Part shown: positions 1-10,551 of the stretch, in pieces | Layout of the letters: each line of letters begins with the position of its first letter | How positions within the stretch are numbered: the first letter of the stretch is position 1 | Source of the DNA: Davidsoniella eucalypti | Lineage: Eukaryota > Ascomycota > Sordariomycetes > Microascales > Ceratocystidaceae | Direction: 5' to 3' | NCBI GenBank assembly: GCA_004009845.1 | Contig: RMBW01000119.1 | Span: forward strand, 24,167-88,166 | DNA: 64,000 nucleotides | Notes under the pieces: generated by a model | What the model saw: the letters and a program-made list of their open reading frames with translations, nothing else | What the model was told of the DNA's origin: nothing | Databases searched by the model: none | Program-made: the position numbers and the translations under genes

Positions 1-1188
1 TGCTTCTTCTAGCACCCAGTCAAACCGAAGTCCATAGAAGTCCTTCCACTTGCGTGTTCGTCCTTCTCTAACCACTGCCTCGCCTCGTGCTCTCTTGTTC
101 TCCGCTCCGGGTGTTAGACCATCCCACTTGCACCGCGCATCTACCATCGGCATCTCTTTCCAAGGTAGCCTGCTCACCATGTCGAAAAGTGCGCGTACTG
201 CCGCTTGTACTAGTGTTAGGAACCTGCCCTGACCTGGAAGCGCCAACGCCATCTCGACGGCCTCGCCACCGCGGCTTGCATGGTAGTAGTATACTCCAGA
301 ACCACTAGCGTTGATGACCGCAGTAGACTGTTGTAGGCCAGAGGGGATGAGATCACGGCTTGCCTCACCACCCACGGCGTCTAGAGTGCCAGTGGCTGCA
401 CGAGCTACGTTTTCTACTGCTAGGGGATTCCACTCTCCTTCACGACCGGATGGGATGCGCCGGCGTGACCACTCGCTGGTTGACGGCGCAGTCAAATATC
501 CTGTTCTAACACACTCATCCTCTTGCGCAGTCGTCAGCCTCTGCTCATCTCCCCTCACCCAGTTCATGAACGCATGCGCAGTGTCTTGTCTCATGTGTCC
601 AGAACTCACGCTAGCGGAAATGCGCTCGGCAAGTTGTTCTGTGAGGACGAGGCCATCCCAGCGCTTCTTGACGACAACACGGCGCAGGACACCAGTTGAT
701 ACGAGTCGGAATATCTCTCGTGTTGCGGTAGTCGCTGATGGGAAGATGGCGCGGATGTGTCCCGTACTCACGACGGGCGGGACGGCGCGCTGGAAGGAAA
801 GCACTTCGGCAATACGTGTCGAGTTCATGCCAACTCCAATCCCTGAGAGATCCAGGTCCGTAAACATGGCCTGGCGGATGCTCTTTATAGCCGAGACCAC
901 ATCGGGAGATGCCGTACCAACACGATTTCTACTAGCGTCGCGAGTGTCATCATTGTTAGTGGTACTTGGCGATGCTGGGTATGTTATCCCGGATAAAGAA
1001 CGGACCCGCCCAAAGTCAGGCAGTCGCTCTTCTGACCGGGCGGGATGTGAAGAAAGCGCCTGTTTCCGCGACGTTGGCGTCGATGACCGCGGAGAAGCGG
1101 TCTTGCTGGATCCAGACGTCGATCGGGCCTTTGAGATGCGATGAGGACCACCGCCCAAGATAGCGTGGAGACTCTTTTTTTGCGGCAT
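1..1188 (-). CDS. STK19-family winged-helix protein, 5' part (runs off window)
   Basis: The minus strand reads as one uninterrupted frame of 396 codons from an ATG at 1186-1188 to the window edge, so the C-terminus is missing. About 100 N-terminal residues are Ser/Pro/Arg-rich and look disordered. They are followed by the segment PPVVSTGHIRAIFPSAT and then TREIFRLVSTGVLRRVVVKK, the signature of the fungal Stk19 family (PF10494). A later stretch, GRTRKWKDFYGLRFDWVLEEA minus its last residue, is also typical of these proteins. Human STK19 was named a kinase but is now described as a tandem winged-helix DNA-binding protein acting in transcription-coupled repair. No kinase motifs are visible here. 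The opposite strand also carries a long open frame (311-1144), which I read as its shadow. Family assignment is fairly sure; the cellular role is inferred from homologues. Confidence 0.78.
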   Translation of the reverse strand, partial: MPQKKSLHAILGGGPHRISKARSTSGSSKTASPRSSTPTSRKQALSSHPARSEERLPDFGRVRSLSGITYPASPSTTNNDDTRDASRNRVGTASPDVVSAIKSIRQAMFTDLDLSGIGVGMNSTRIAEVLSFQRAVPPVVSTGHIRAIFPSATTATREIFRLVSTGVLRRVVVKKRWDGLVLTEQLAERISASVSSGHMRQDTAHAFMNWVRGDEQRLTTAQEDECVRTGYLTAPSTSEWSRRRIPSGREGEWNPLAVENVARAATGTLDAVGGEASRDLIPSGLQQSTAVINASGSGVYYYHASRGGEAVEMALALPGQGRFLTLVQAAVRALFDMVSRLPWKEMPMVDARCKWDGLTPGAENKRARGEAVVREGRTRKWKDFYGLRFDWVLEEA

Positions 1189-1656
1189 TTTATGGCAATG
1201 ATTCAAACTTGATCGTAGACGAAAGAAAATGCGAAAAGGTTTGATAGTAAGTGGCTGATTGGCGACCCAATATGATAATATTTGCTGATGATGTTTGAAG
1301 AGGAAAAGAATTACGTAATTGCAAATATCTTGTTGGAAATATACAGGTAAGAACGATATAATAGGAAGGAAACACAAGACTCCACTAAAGCTGACGTTTC
1401 CGGAAAATGGTTCTTGATGATTCTTTTTAGAATGGTTTAGTTCACAATAGTAAAATCATGGGGAATTAATGAACAAATGAAATGTGCTAGTAAAACATGT
1501 GTCACCAACAGCTGCAAGGATTTCACCAGCGTATTGCGTAATGATAGCACCTAGACCTTCTATAGTAACACTGATGTTAGAACGATTTCTAGTGAAGTCA
1601 GTTGATCCAAGACGCTATAGCACCAATAGCTTTCAGGGTAGGTATCACTGTATACA
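1189..1656. other. AT-rich intergenic stretch, no gene seen
   Basis: This lies upstream of the STK19-family gene and beyond the 3' end of the pseudogene that follows. It contains only short frames without recognisable protein. The promoter of the STK19-family gene should lie in its left half, but no specific element can be named. Confidence 0.5.
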
Positions 1657-2480
1657 TCAACCTAATAGCCTAAGAGCTCTTTGGTATGCAGCGGAAGATA
1701 GAGCGGCATAGCCATGCCAGTCATTATTCTTATGGCTATCGGCATAATCAGAAATGCCACGGATAATAAGACATGGAAACTGCTGTACTACACCGGTAGC
1801 TTCCGTTTCAATACATATAGCTCCAGTCTCCCGTTGTAACTGGTCACCAAGATTTGCATCTTGCATCACCGAGTTTCCAGATGCGATAATCTCGTAATGT
1901 GGATGGTCATCTTCAAGCGTTGGTCTGGGTAGCTCCCACTCGCCAAGACAAGAGTCGCAAGGAAAGCCATCTAGTTGATGTATATGTTCAGGAGCTGTTC
2001 AGTGTTGACATCAATACGTTTGGAGAGGCGTTGAGTTGGCCCTGTTGTAGAAACTGCCCTTCCTGGAGCTGTTTACTAAACTCGTATTGAACAACACCGC
2101 CATATATGCCTGAGGGTTGGCCAACTACAACACCGCCAAGTCGAATATCATGTGGTGAAGAGGGAATTCCGGCGCTGGTTCCCACCAAAAGCAGTGTAGA
2201 GATACAGGAAAGCCATGCTGTCAGCAGCTGCAGCCGCCTGAGTTTGACCACCTGGTGCTGAGCAAGCTATAACAACATTAGGGTCTCCGATACGGCCATA
2301 AATGTAACTTGAAGTTCGAGATGCTTGGTTTTCGGGGTGTTCAAACTCTTCATCAAGGATATCCCTTGCGGCAGCTAGTTCCAGACACATACCCAGCCAA
2401 TCTCATAGGTATCTTTTTCTGGGCACGATCGAGAGAAACCATAGTGAAAGTTGCCGAGTGCAAGGCTACTGCATCGCAGA
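1657..2480 (-). pseudogene. Broken PNP/UDP nucleoside-phosphorylase-domain gene (relic)
   Basis: On the minus strand, conserved pieces of a fungal purine/uridine phosphorylase domain appear in the right order but in different frames. Near 2420 there is DTYEIGWVC, then after a frame change LELAAARDILDEEFEHPE and YIYGRIGDPNVVIAC. Near 2130 there is GIPSSPHDIRLGGVVVGQP with YGGVVQYEFSK, ending in a stop near 1988. Near 1830 there is GAICIETEATGV with CLIIRGISDYADSHKN and WHGYAALSSAAY. In intact fungal proteins this domain usually sits in front of NACHT, ankyrin or TPR modules; none is visible here. At least two frameshifts and a deletion of the middle of the domain make it non-functional. Relic status is clear; the original domain architecture is unknown. 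Confidence 0.75.
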
Positions 2481-2856
2481 CTAAAGATAGTTGAAGGTGT
2501 ATAGAATGAGAACAAGGGGGTGGATAAAGAGGTATGTTGAGGAAGAAGATGAGCGTTTTTTCTATGAAGTAATAATAATTGGATACAATGAAGGCAACAA
2601 AATAGAGTATGTGTAGTACATGTGGTTACGTGGACTGTAACATAACATACATAAGTGTAGTAAGGCCATTCAACCTAATTTTATAGTCGGCACCGGCTTG
2701 ATGCCTATGTAACTTGTTATAAATTGCAATGTACTGGCTCTAATTGTATCACTAAATATCAAACAAAATACAGTATCTTGATAGAAAAAACCACAACCCT
2801 TTATATAACCAGACAAGCACCCAACCCAAGACAGATACCCAAGCCGAAATTATACC
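2481..2856. other. AT-rich spacer, no gene seen
   Basis: This sits between the decayed phosphorylase-domain gene and the stop codon of the cutinase-like gene. It probably contains that gene's 3' untranslated region. No open frame or repeat with support was found. Confidence 0.4.
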
Positions 2857-4333
2857 CTATATCCCACCACCCAAAGTTGGTCTAGCTAAGGACTGGGCTA
2901 GATCGGCAAAACCATCTAGTGCCATAGATGGCATGGCAACCGTCATGTTGACTAATGACGGAGCATAAGGCACCAAAAGCTCACGGGAGGCATCAACGAT
3001 GCCAGTAACGTAGTCACTGAACGGCATTGCCGTAAAGTCACCGACCACAGTTACCGGAGTCGAAATTTGGTTCCACACACTAGCACTAAGGATTTTTTCA
3101 ACCTTCGGAACTGGAGACTCAGGCCGGGCCGAGAGCGGAGTCTTGGCAGGCTCTTCAGAGGAAGACGTCAAGGAGGATGTAATGCTAGCACGGGCAGGAT
3201 TCATCCACCGAGTGGAAGTATAAACGGGGGTGGTCGCATCTTGCCACTTGTGAGATGCATGTGACATTGTCAAATACTCCTCATCACCTTCCTTGACTCT
3301 CTTCATACGTGGCTTCTCGGCATTCTGTTCCCGGCTGCCGTCCGACTCAGGGTTTGTCTTCTGGTCCCCATCCTTGCCGTTCACCCGAATATAGCCCTCG
3401 GCCTCTGCACGGGCGGCCTTGGCAGACGGACCGAAGAGATGGCCCCGTAGATAGTTGGCCATATCGACAAGATCCTCTTTGTTGGCTTGTGGCCCGAAGT
3501 ACAAGTCGGTAGTGGCCACGCCTGCATCTTCGTCCGCCCGCTGCAGAGTCTTCCGGGTGCATGTTAAATCGTCCGGGTGACATAACGCAACCGTCCGGTC
3601 GAAATTCATGGCACACTGGTCAAGAGAGTGCCGAGCCATCGGGCCGTGAGTGACCGTTGTGCCGTAGCACCACGGAGCTCCGGAGTCATGGCTGTAATCG
3701 CCGAAGCGAATATCAACAAATACTGAGAAGAGAGAAACGTTAGAGAGGATACGAAGATGATTGCATGGCAACTAGAAAGGATAACAACTTACCATGAGAA
3801 CGGAATGTAGCCGCATCTATCATCGGCTTTGGGGGCGCTATTGATGAGGCGCTAACTTGAAGGGGGGCGGCACCACAGACTAAGTTGGAAGCAGCTGTGG
3901 CGCCAGTTCCGTGGCTTAAAAGCCCGATTTGGATATCAGGTTTGGAAGCCATGATATCTTTTAGTGCCTGCGCCAGCTCCAACGACGCATCACTGACCTT
4001 GTAAAAGGGGGCATTTTTCATGCTCTCCACGATCTCTTCATTGTCCAATGATAGTTGCATTCGGTCATATGGACGATCCTCTAGACGCTTAAAGTCCGTG
4101 TAAGGAACATGGACGAGCAGCGTAGAGTAGCTGACATCAAGACTGAGCTTGGCAATTTCTGCCAAAGCATCTAAACTCCCTTCCGGATCGTAGGCATCTG
4201 GGACGAGCATGATTATAGCATCCGCGGCATCTAGTAGACCAGGCGGGATGGCGTTACTTGGCACGCTGGAACTGGGCATGACCTCCTCTGTCTGGCTGTG
4301 AGCCGTGGATCGAGAAGTCATTCTAGCAGGCAT
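2857..4333 (-). CDS. Divergent cutinase/acetylxylan-esterase-like hydrolase-fold protein, intracellular
   Basis: Two exons, 4333-3793 and 3722-2857, are joined across a 70-bp GTAAGT...CAG intron and give 468 residues in frame. There is no signal peptide. Residues about 35-230 follow the order of motifs in the cutinase superfamily. IGLLSHGTGA stands where GYSQG holds the nucleophile (Ser140). The segment from FVDIRFGD through YGTT to LDQC parallels the FGDP...GT...C segment of acetylxylan esterases. ALCHPDDLTC parallels the Cys-Asp-Cys segment that carries the catalytic Asp. The expected catalytic His after it is not evident, so activity is doubtful. The C-terminal half is charged and Ser/Pro-rich with no recognised domain. 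The fold is inferred from motif spacing only; a search could refute it. A Mutator-like element lies about 360 bp upstream of the start codon. Confidence 0.6.
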
Positions 4334-4685
4334 CTTTGACGATAAAAATAATTATGAGTAAAAAATACAAGTTGAAACAAGATAAGATAGTTATTGTAAG
4401 ATTTGAATGATAATTAATGTGTATGATATATAGCAAACAAATCTAAGAAATGATGTGTGTGTGAAGATGGAAAAGATGAAAGTCTATCCAAAGTGGGAAG
4501 AAGAGGGTTTTTATAGTCAGCTACATCTTCAAAATAGGGACTTTTATAGAACTTCTATCATGATCTAGGACTTTTATGATAGTCGGCAAGTTATTAGTCG
4601 TGAGTAGGTTCTGCCAACCAATTATAGAGCCCAGAGGAGGCCCACTCTTTCCTAATCGAGCCATATCAGCTTAGTCATGGGACAT
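4334..4685. promoter_or_regulatory. Probable promoter of the cutinase-like gene
   Basis: This is the AT-rich region between the start codon of the minus-strand gene and the left target duplication of the Mutator-like element. No defined binding site is recognised. Only about 350 bp of original upstream DNA remain before the inserted element. Confidence 0.35.
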
Positions 4686-4694
4686 CTTCCAGTC
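4686..4694 (+). repeat. Left 9-bp target site duplication (CTTCCAGTC)
   Basis: CTTCCAGTC occurs directly outside both ends of the inverted-repeat element, here and at 5418-5426, as perfect direct copies. A 9-bp duplication is the usual product of Mutator-like transposases. Confidence 0.85.
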
Positions 4695-5417
4695 GAGTCA
4701 AGCTAATTTAACAGTTGGGATTTTAATTTCACAGTTACGCTAGCCGTATTAGGAAATTGTAGTCACGTGCATCGTCGATTACAAGAAGTCAAAAATATTT
4801 CTTACATTGCATCACCACTTCATCACTACTATAAGATGAAACATATGTAATTGAATATTATAAAGCAGTAAAAATCTATGAAGACGGTCCCTCACCGTTA
4901 TTACCTCCTGCTCACGATGATGAAAACCTTCATCACCCTACTTTTTTATTTTCTACACACACCACAATGGCATCATCATTTATGGATAAAGGGCTATCTA
5001 TAGATACCACAGACACCCCTGTTATACGGCTTGCCCCTCCTCCAACAATACACTACCACTCTCGAGAGGCACTTTTCCAAGGCATTAATGCATGGGCTTC
5101 TGTACGTGGGTACGCTTTTTCAACTGTGTCTTCTTACACCAATGGTGGTATGAAATCAGTGGTCTATGGCTGTGATCGGCATGGCAAGCTTAACACACGT
5201 ACAAAACCGTCTATACGTAAAGGCTCGTCTCGGGTAACTAGCTGTCTTTTTTCTATTCTGGCATGCATGTTTAATCTTATAGTAGTGGTGAAGTGGTGAT
5301 GCGATGTAAGAAATATTTTTGATTTCTTGTAATCGACGATGTCACGTGACTACAATTTCCTAATACGGCTAGCGTAACTGTGAAATTAAAATCCCAACTG
5401 TTAAATTAGCTTGACTC
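4695..5417 (+). mobile_element. Mutator-like (MULE) deletion derivative, 723 bp
   Basis: The element is bounded by long terminal inverted repeats: left about 4695-4837, right about 5274-5417. They begin GAGTCAAGCTAATTTAAC and end in its complement, with only scattered mismatches over about 143 bp. Perfect 9-bp direct repeats flank it. Long TIRs with a 9-bp duplication are the hallmark of the Mutator superfamily. Between the TIRs is the N-terminal fragment of a MULE-type transposase (4967-5299). The catalytic core is missing, so this is a non-autonomous internal deletion product. The preserved duplication and TIRs suggest a fairly recent insertion. Confidence 0.88.
4967..5299 (+). pseudogene. 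N-terminal fragment of MULE transposase (FAR1/WRKY-GCM1-like zinc domain)
   Basis: A 110-codon frame starts at an ATG inside the element and ends within the right inverted repeat. It contains HYHSREALFQGINAWASVRGYA, shortened here to its core SREALFQGINAWAS, followed by VYGCDRHGK and later SSRVTSCLFSILA. This is the layout of the DNA-binding N-terminus of FAR1-related MULE transposases, in which a GYA..., CDRGG... and CPF... series precedes the DDE core. After the Cys-rich start the frame runs directly into the TIR, so everything downstream has been deleted. It can encode at most a DNA-binding fragment. Confidence 0.7.
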
Positions 5418-5426
5418 CTTCCAGTC
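5418..5426 (+). repeat. Right 9-bp target site duplication (CTTCCAGTC)
   Basis: This is the perfect direct copy of 4686-4694, immediately outside the right terminal inverted repeat. Confidence 0.85.
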
Positions 5427-6883
5427 TAGAAAGAATGCAACTAACTACTTGCTGCTGAGTCGTTTATCGTGAAAATCGAGAAAAATGTTATTCGTACTAC
5501 ATATAACTAAGCCCAGAAGACGAGGGCTTCATTGATTGAGGGGCAGTTACTAGGTGAAGATAGCGTATTTTGGCGGTTCGAATAGAAAAAAAAAGCTCTG
5601 TTTTCCCTCCTTGCTTTCAATATTTCCCAGTGAATGTTTCTCGGCAAGATGTGCATAGTTAGAGTGATTTGTATAAATATGCATTGTATCTTTGAACTAT
5701 ATTTTACAGCTATAGAATGATATGGGAACAAGTTCGATAGAATGTAAATATACAAGTAGTTGTACAATCTCATGTAGTGTTTGTAAGAGTATTGATCAAT
5801 GTCTTAGGTTGCAAGGGAGTAGTAGCCAACAAATTGACATAGCTCAGTGATGAGATTGTATGTTACACATGCTGGTATTCCCTGTACACTGAGTTCTACA
5901 CCCTTCGGTCTTTTCATAGTTCTAGGGGCTAAATAACAATATACTTTATTGAAGTGAGGGACGTAGTGGTTGCAACGCCCATCTCTTCTTCTTATTGACG
6001 ATGTCATAAGTTTGGTCACGTGAAATTTCGGGGTTTTTAAACAGTTATGTAGGTCACTTTAGAGGTATGATAATATTTATTCTTCCAGTGTTTTTTCAAG
6101 TCATGGGTTCTTTCCTGTAAACATAAACATAGATACAAACCCAAATAGCAAAACAGCTCCGATTGTGTGCGTACGTTACATGACTTCCATCGTGTTCTTG
6201 CCTCTTCTTGATCTTCTACTTCTTACTAAATAAACAAAAGAACCTCACTGACTGCTATCACATGCCCCACAGACCTGTGGCGGCAGAAGAAAGTCTAACT
6301 GTGAACTGGGTTATTCCGTGAGACCGCCGAAAGAGCAAAGTATCCCGAGACCAATACGCCCTCGACTTATTTGCGGTAGACTCGAGGTGCCCGTGTTCAA
6401 GTTTTTTGCGATAATTGTGTCAATTTTATGAACACAAAAAATAGCGTATTGTTTTCCAATACTCACTAGTTAAGAAAGATTTGATATGATAAAGATTAAT
6501 TGTATAAGTATTAAACAAAGAAGAAAAAAATAACAATACATTTATTATTGAACCTGTTATAGTCACAAGGAAAAAATAAAACACAAGTATATGAGATGAG
6601 CCATGTTAAGATTTTAAATTATTCAACTAAAAAAGGCCAGACCAAGCAAGCAACAACGGGAAAAAAAACGCCTTGAAATGCGCAAGTCGTGATGTGATAT
6701 CGCATATAATCGCATTTGTATAAGACAGATAGGAATATGAATATGAGAACCCATCTCTCAAAGCGTAGTGAAACAAAGATAAAGCTCCCTTTTTTGATAA
6801 TAGATAAAGAAAAGGTGAAAATGAAGTAGAAAAAAAAAAGCAATAAACTTATACATTTAACGGTCGAACAAGGCAACTCTTCA
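5427..6883. other. Intergenic, no gene seen
   Basis: This AT-rich interval lies between the Mutator-like element and the 3' end of the SulP-type transporter gene. Short frames show no recognisable protein. A more GC-rich patch at about 6255-6410 has no identifiable coding or RNA content. The right part should contain the transporter's 3' untranslated region. Confidence 0.4.
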
Positions 6884-9800
6884 TTAGTTGGCTGTCGTTA
6901 GGATATACGCCGTGATCGAGCTCATACGCTCGCTTGTTAGCTTTAGTGACACCCGAAGCAATTCTTGGGCCACATCCGGCTCTTCCTTCTGCATCTTGTT
7001 CCAGCCCTTCTCTTCAAGAACCCAGATTGTGCAGTCGTGCTCGACAATCGCCGTAGCTGTGCGTGGGGTCTCGGAGAAAAAAGGAAGTTCGCCGCAGGTT
7101 GTGCCTGCTACAATGCACTCAGATAGGAAGCCTTGAGGTAGGTCATACTCGACGCGGATGATACCCTTTTCAACTAGGTAGAATCCGTCCGCTGGCTCAC
7201 CGCGTTGGTATAGCTGCGTGCCGGCCGCAAATTCCATCTTGAAAAAGTACGGCGTGGCGCGGAACCAGAAGTCTTCGTTCTTATCGCTAATGCCATTGAA
7301 GATGCGTAGAATCAACCTCAGTGGCTCCTTGAACGACATCCACTTCTTGGGCCGGACATGTTCTTGTGTCTGTGTCAGTGAAACCTGCGCCGCTTGCTGC
7401 AAAAGTGTCCGTCTGGGAGAGTTCTGCGGCATATCGAAGTCATTTTTCAATGTACTGGGACGAGCAGGAACAGAGAGACTGGAAGATGCCTGCTGCTGTT
7501 GATCGTGTAGCAGGGACATAGCCTCAGTGCTAGCATAGAACGTCTTGAGAAGCTCGTTCTCGCAGCTCTCAAGGGCAGAGTTTAGGTCCGGAAGAAGCGC
7601 AGCTCCCATACCCTCACGACCAACGAGACCGACCGCGCGAAGATTGCGACCAAGTTGGCTTTCGGGATCAACACCACTAACGATTAGCTCGATGTTCTTG
7701 GTCTTGATTAGACGACCAATGGTGTTGAAGGCCTCGACAGCAGAGTAATCGAGCCCGGTGACCTGGCGCATATCTACAATAAGGTAGCGGATAGGACGCT
7801 TAGAGAAAGCCTTGTCATTAACGAGTCCACGGATATTTTCTTCGACGCTAACAATAGTTCCGAAGAATAGATAACCAGACAGCTTCACGATTGAAATCTG
7901 TTGTCCAGCTTGCTGCAGATAGTGGTGCTGTGAAGGGTTACGGCGTACAGTCGAGGTGACAATATCGCCAGAATAAGTAGCGCGGATAGCAGGCACACGA
8001 GCAGTCTGGAAAACAAGCGAAACGAAAGCAAGCATGACACCAACACCGATACCAACAACAAAATCGTAGATTCCCATGACCAAAACGATAGTCAAGACGG
8101 TCAAGTATTCGGCAACCTTGAGCTTTTTGCGAGGAACCCACACAGCGTCTAGAAGCAGTTCGAAACCAAGATCAAAGATCAAGCAGCCGACCATCATGAC
8201 GGGGATGAAGCCAATCAGCGAAGGACCAACCAACATAACACCGAAGGTCATGGCAGCGAGCATGTAGCCAGCAAGTCGGCTATCACCACCAGACCGCATG
8301 AAGAATACGGTGTTGGCATAGACCAGGTAGTTCTGAATGCTACCAAGCATACCCGAGATAAAGTTGGAGTATCCATGCAGTCTAAGCTCGACATCCAGGT
8401 CAGCATTATCTTCGCCGACATTCAGAGCTAGCGCAGGGACGTTGATGGGGACATGAAGGACCCCGAAGAAGGTGAGTGCCAGCATGGCAGGGAAACAGCT
8501 AGCAATGGCATCCCAGTGGACCAGCTTGAACTGGTACAAAGTGTAGAAGTACCACCAAGGCTCCCCAGAAGGTGGTCCAGTGAAGATCCAGCCTCCATCA
8601 CGTAGAGAATCGACATCAAGCTGATCTAAGCTCAAAACGAAAAAGTAGAAGATGAAGGGGATACCCAAGATGTACAACGGCAAGAAGTACTTGGACTTGA
8701 TCTTGGTGTGACCCCAGAAGAGAGTGATAGCAAGGACGAAAGGGATCACCCATTGCCAAAGAGTCTCAGGATCCATGAGTTGACGAAGAGTTTCTAGATC
8801 GTACTGAACACCGCCGTCGAGACGAGCAGATACTTCAAAGCCAGTAAGAATGAGGAAGAAGCCTACACCACCAATGCAGCCGATCAGGATATGGCGCGGG
8901 ATAAAGCCAACCATATAGCCGAACTTGAACTTGCCCATGAGCCAGAAGACGAGACCAGTGACCATGGCACTAGTCGAATACGCAACAATGGTGGTGGCAA
9001 TGACCTCATCCGGCTTGTCCTCTCCAATCATTTTGGTGATCTTGCCGGCCATGTTATGGAAGAAAGGAACGACCTCGATCTACATTTGTGCGAGTTAGTC
9101 AAGGTGTCATCACTCATGAAAGTACAGGTAATATGATCTGTAAATTGGCTAAGGGTCACCATAAGATAGTGGGAACTTACCAGCTCGGAACCTACACCTC
9201 CGCGGAAAATACTTCCGGTAGAGAAGGTTAGTTGCGACACAATAGTGCTCACATAGAAGATAGAAATGCCGGCCGAGCCCAGGTGACTGAAGATGGGCGA
9301 TGCGAGTGGGAACAGAATCATGCCTGCATATCGGAGAGAAAAAAAATAATGTTAGCTCATTGGTTCGCGTACCTGTGTGCAACCATACATGCAGGGGGAA
9401 AACGAAGGCTTTTGGGGGATTTTTTTTTTCGTTTTTTTCTCCAGATTCTCTAACTATGGCCTACATGGGAGAAGACAACATACCGTATGAAAGAGCATCT
9501 AGAATGTTCAGCAGCAAGCCGACAATCACAGCAGGAAGGCAGTGCGCCGGCTGTACTACAGCATTAGTGAAGATGGCTCGGTAGTTCCACTGCGCCGGGT
9601 TCCAGCTGATGTTGGCGCCATGAGAGGAGAACCAATTCTGGTGCACGGGCGCATTTCGCTTCTGGGCCTCGATATCGTCGATGACACCCTCTTCCAGAAT
9701 CCCGTACGAAGGCCGTGGACCAGTGATGCTGCCGCGACGGATCACGCCTAGCAATGGCGCTGTCTCGACATCGGTGCTGTTCTGGACATCGGACGCCATG

Positions 9801-10551
9801 CGAGAAATTCTGATCTCGGGGCTTTCGTCAATGACTGGGGATGTGGCTGTCCATGTCGAGCTTGCATTACGAGGTGAGGGGACAGCAGTAGCACCGCCTT
9901 CAAACCCCTCTGGCGGCGAACGGCGCAGCATATTAGCAATGACTGAAGGGCCATCGTCAGCCTCTTCGAGCAGAGCGTCGAGATCGGCTTCGGCGTCAGC
10001 GTCGGTATATTCCGTTTCCCACTGGTTGTTCAAGTGGTTTTTAGCGCGCACGAGCGGCGAAGCAAAGCGTGCTGGACGGTCCTCTTCGGTCGAGGTTCGA
10101 GGGCTAGTATGCGGTGAACGCTGGCGAGCGAGGAAGCTGGAAGAAAGAGGCTCTTTGCGATCGGCAAGAAAGTAGGAAGCCAGCTCGGCGGTGTCCTGGC
10201 GGACGCTGCGGGCATTTTCAGAGCTGTCAATCTGCTGGCCTAGAATTGAAAAAGAAAAGCAAGCGGGTTAGTTTTCCGTGTTCTTGTTTCGCTGATAAGG
10301 GAAGAATGAGGCAGCTCGGCTGAATAGAGCCCCTACGGCAATATTTACATACCAACTTTACCGCGTGCAGTACCCGTCACGAAAGAACGCATGGGCGGGT
10401 TTCGGTGGCCTGCCACGATAAACGAACTCGATCGGAGACGGGCTGGATCGACACCGGACGAGGAATCGGCGAGAAGGCTATCGTCGGCACCGGGCTGATC
10501 CTGTGTGCTGACCGAAGAGGCTCGGTGGCGCCACGAGGAAAACGAAGACAT
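6884..10551 (-). CDS. SulP-family transporter with STAS and cyclic-nucleotide-binding-like domains (VSB1/YGR125W type)
   Basis: Four exons, 10551-10353, 10239-9484, 9323-9181 and 9079-6884, give 1097 residues in frame. About 290 N-terminal residues are Ser/Arg/Glu-rich and probably cytosolic. A SulP membrane domain of many hydrophobic helices follows (about 300-725), with segments such as GLLLNILDALSYG and FIPRHILIGCIGGVGFFL. Next is a STAS domain (about 730-850, containing YLIVDMRQVTGLDYSAVEAF). The C-terminal cNMP-binding fold is at about 960-1080 (GTQLYQRGEPADGFYLVEKG, then GTTCGELPFF). This SulP-STAS-cNMP order matches yeast YGR125W/Vsb1, reported to act in vacuolar storage of basic amino acids rather than in sulfate uptake. 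The start was chosen because upstream sequence lacks conserved features, although the frame stays open to 10674. Function is by family; substrate is inferred. Confidence 0.85.

Noticed and set aside
311..1144. 277-codon plus-strand open frame
   Set aside because: It lies opposite the STK19-family frame and has skewed Arg/Ser/Thr composition without known motifs; the minus-strand protein has clear family blocks.
5564..5576. GGTTCGAATAG, a B-box-like string
   Set aside because: No acceptor or anticodon stems can be folded around it.
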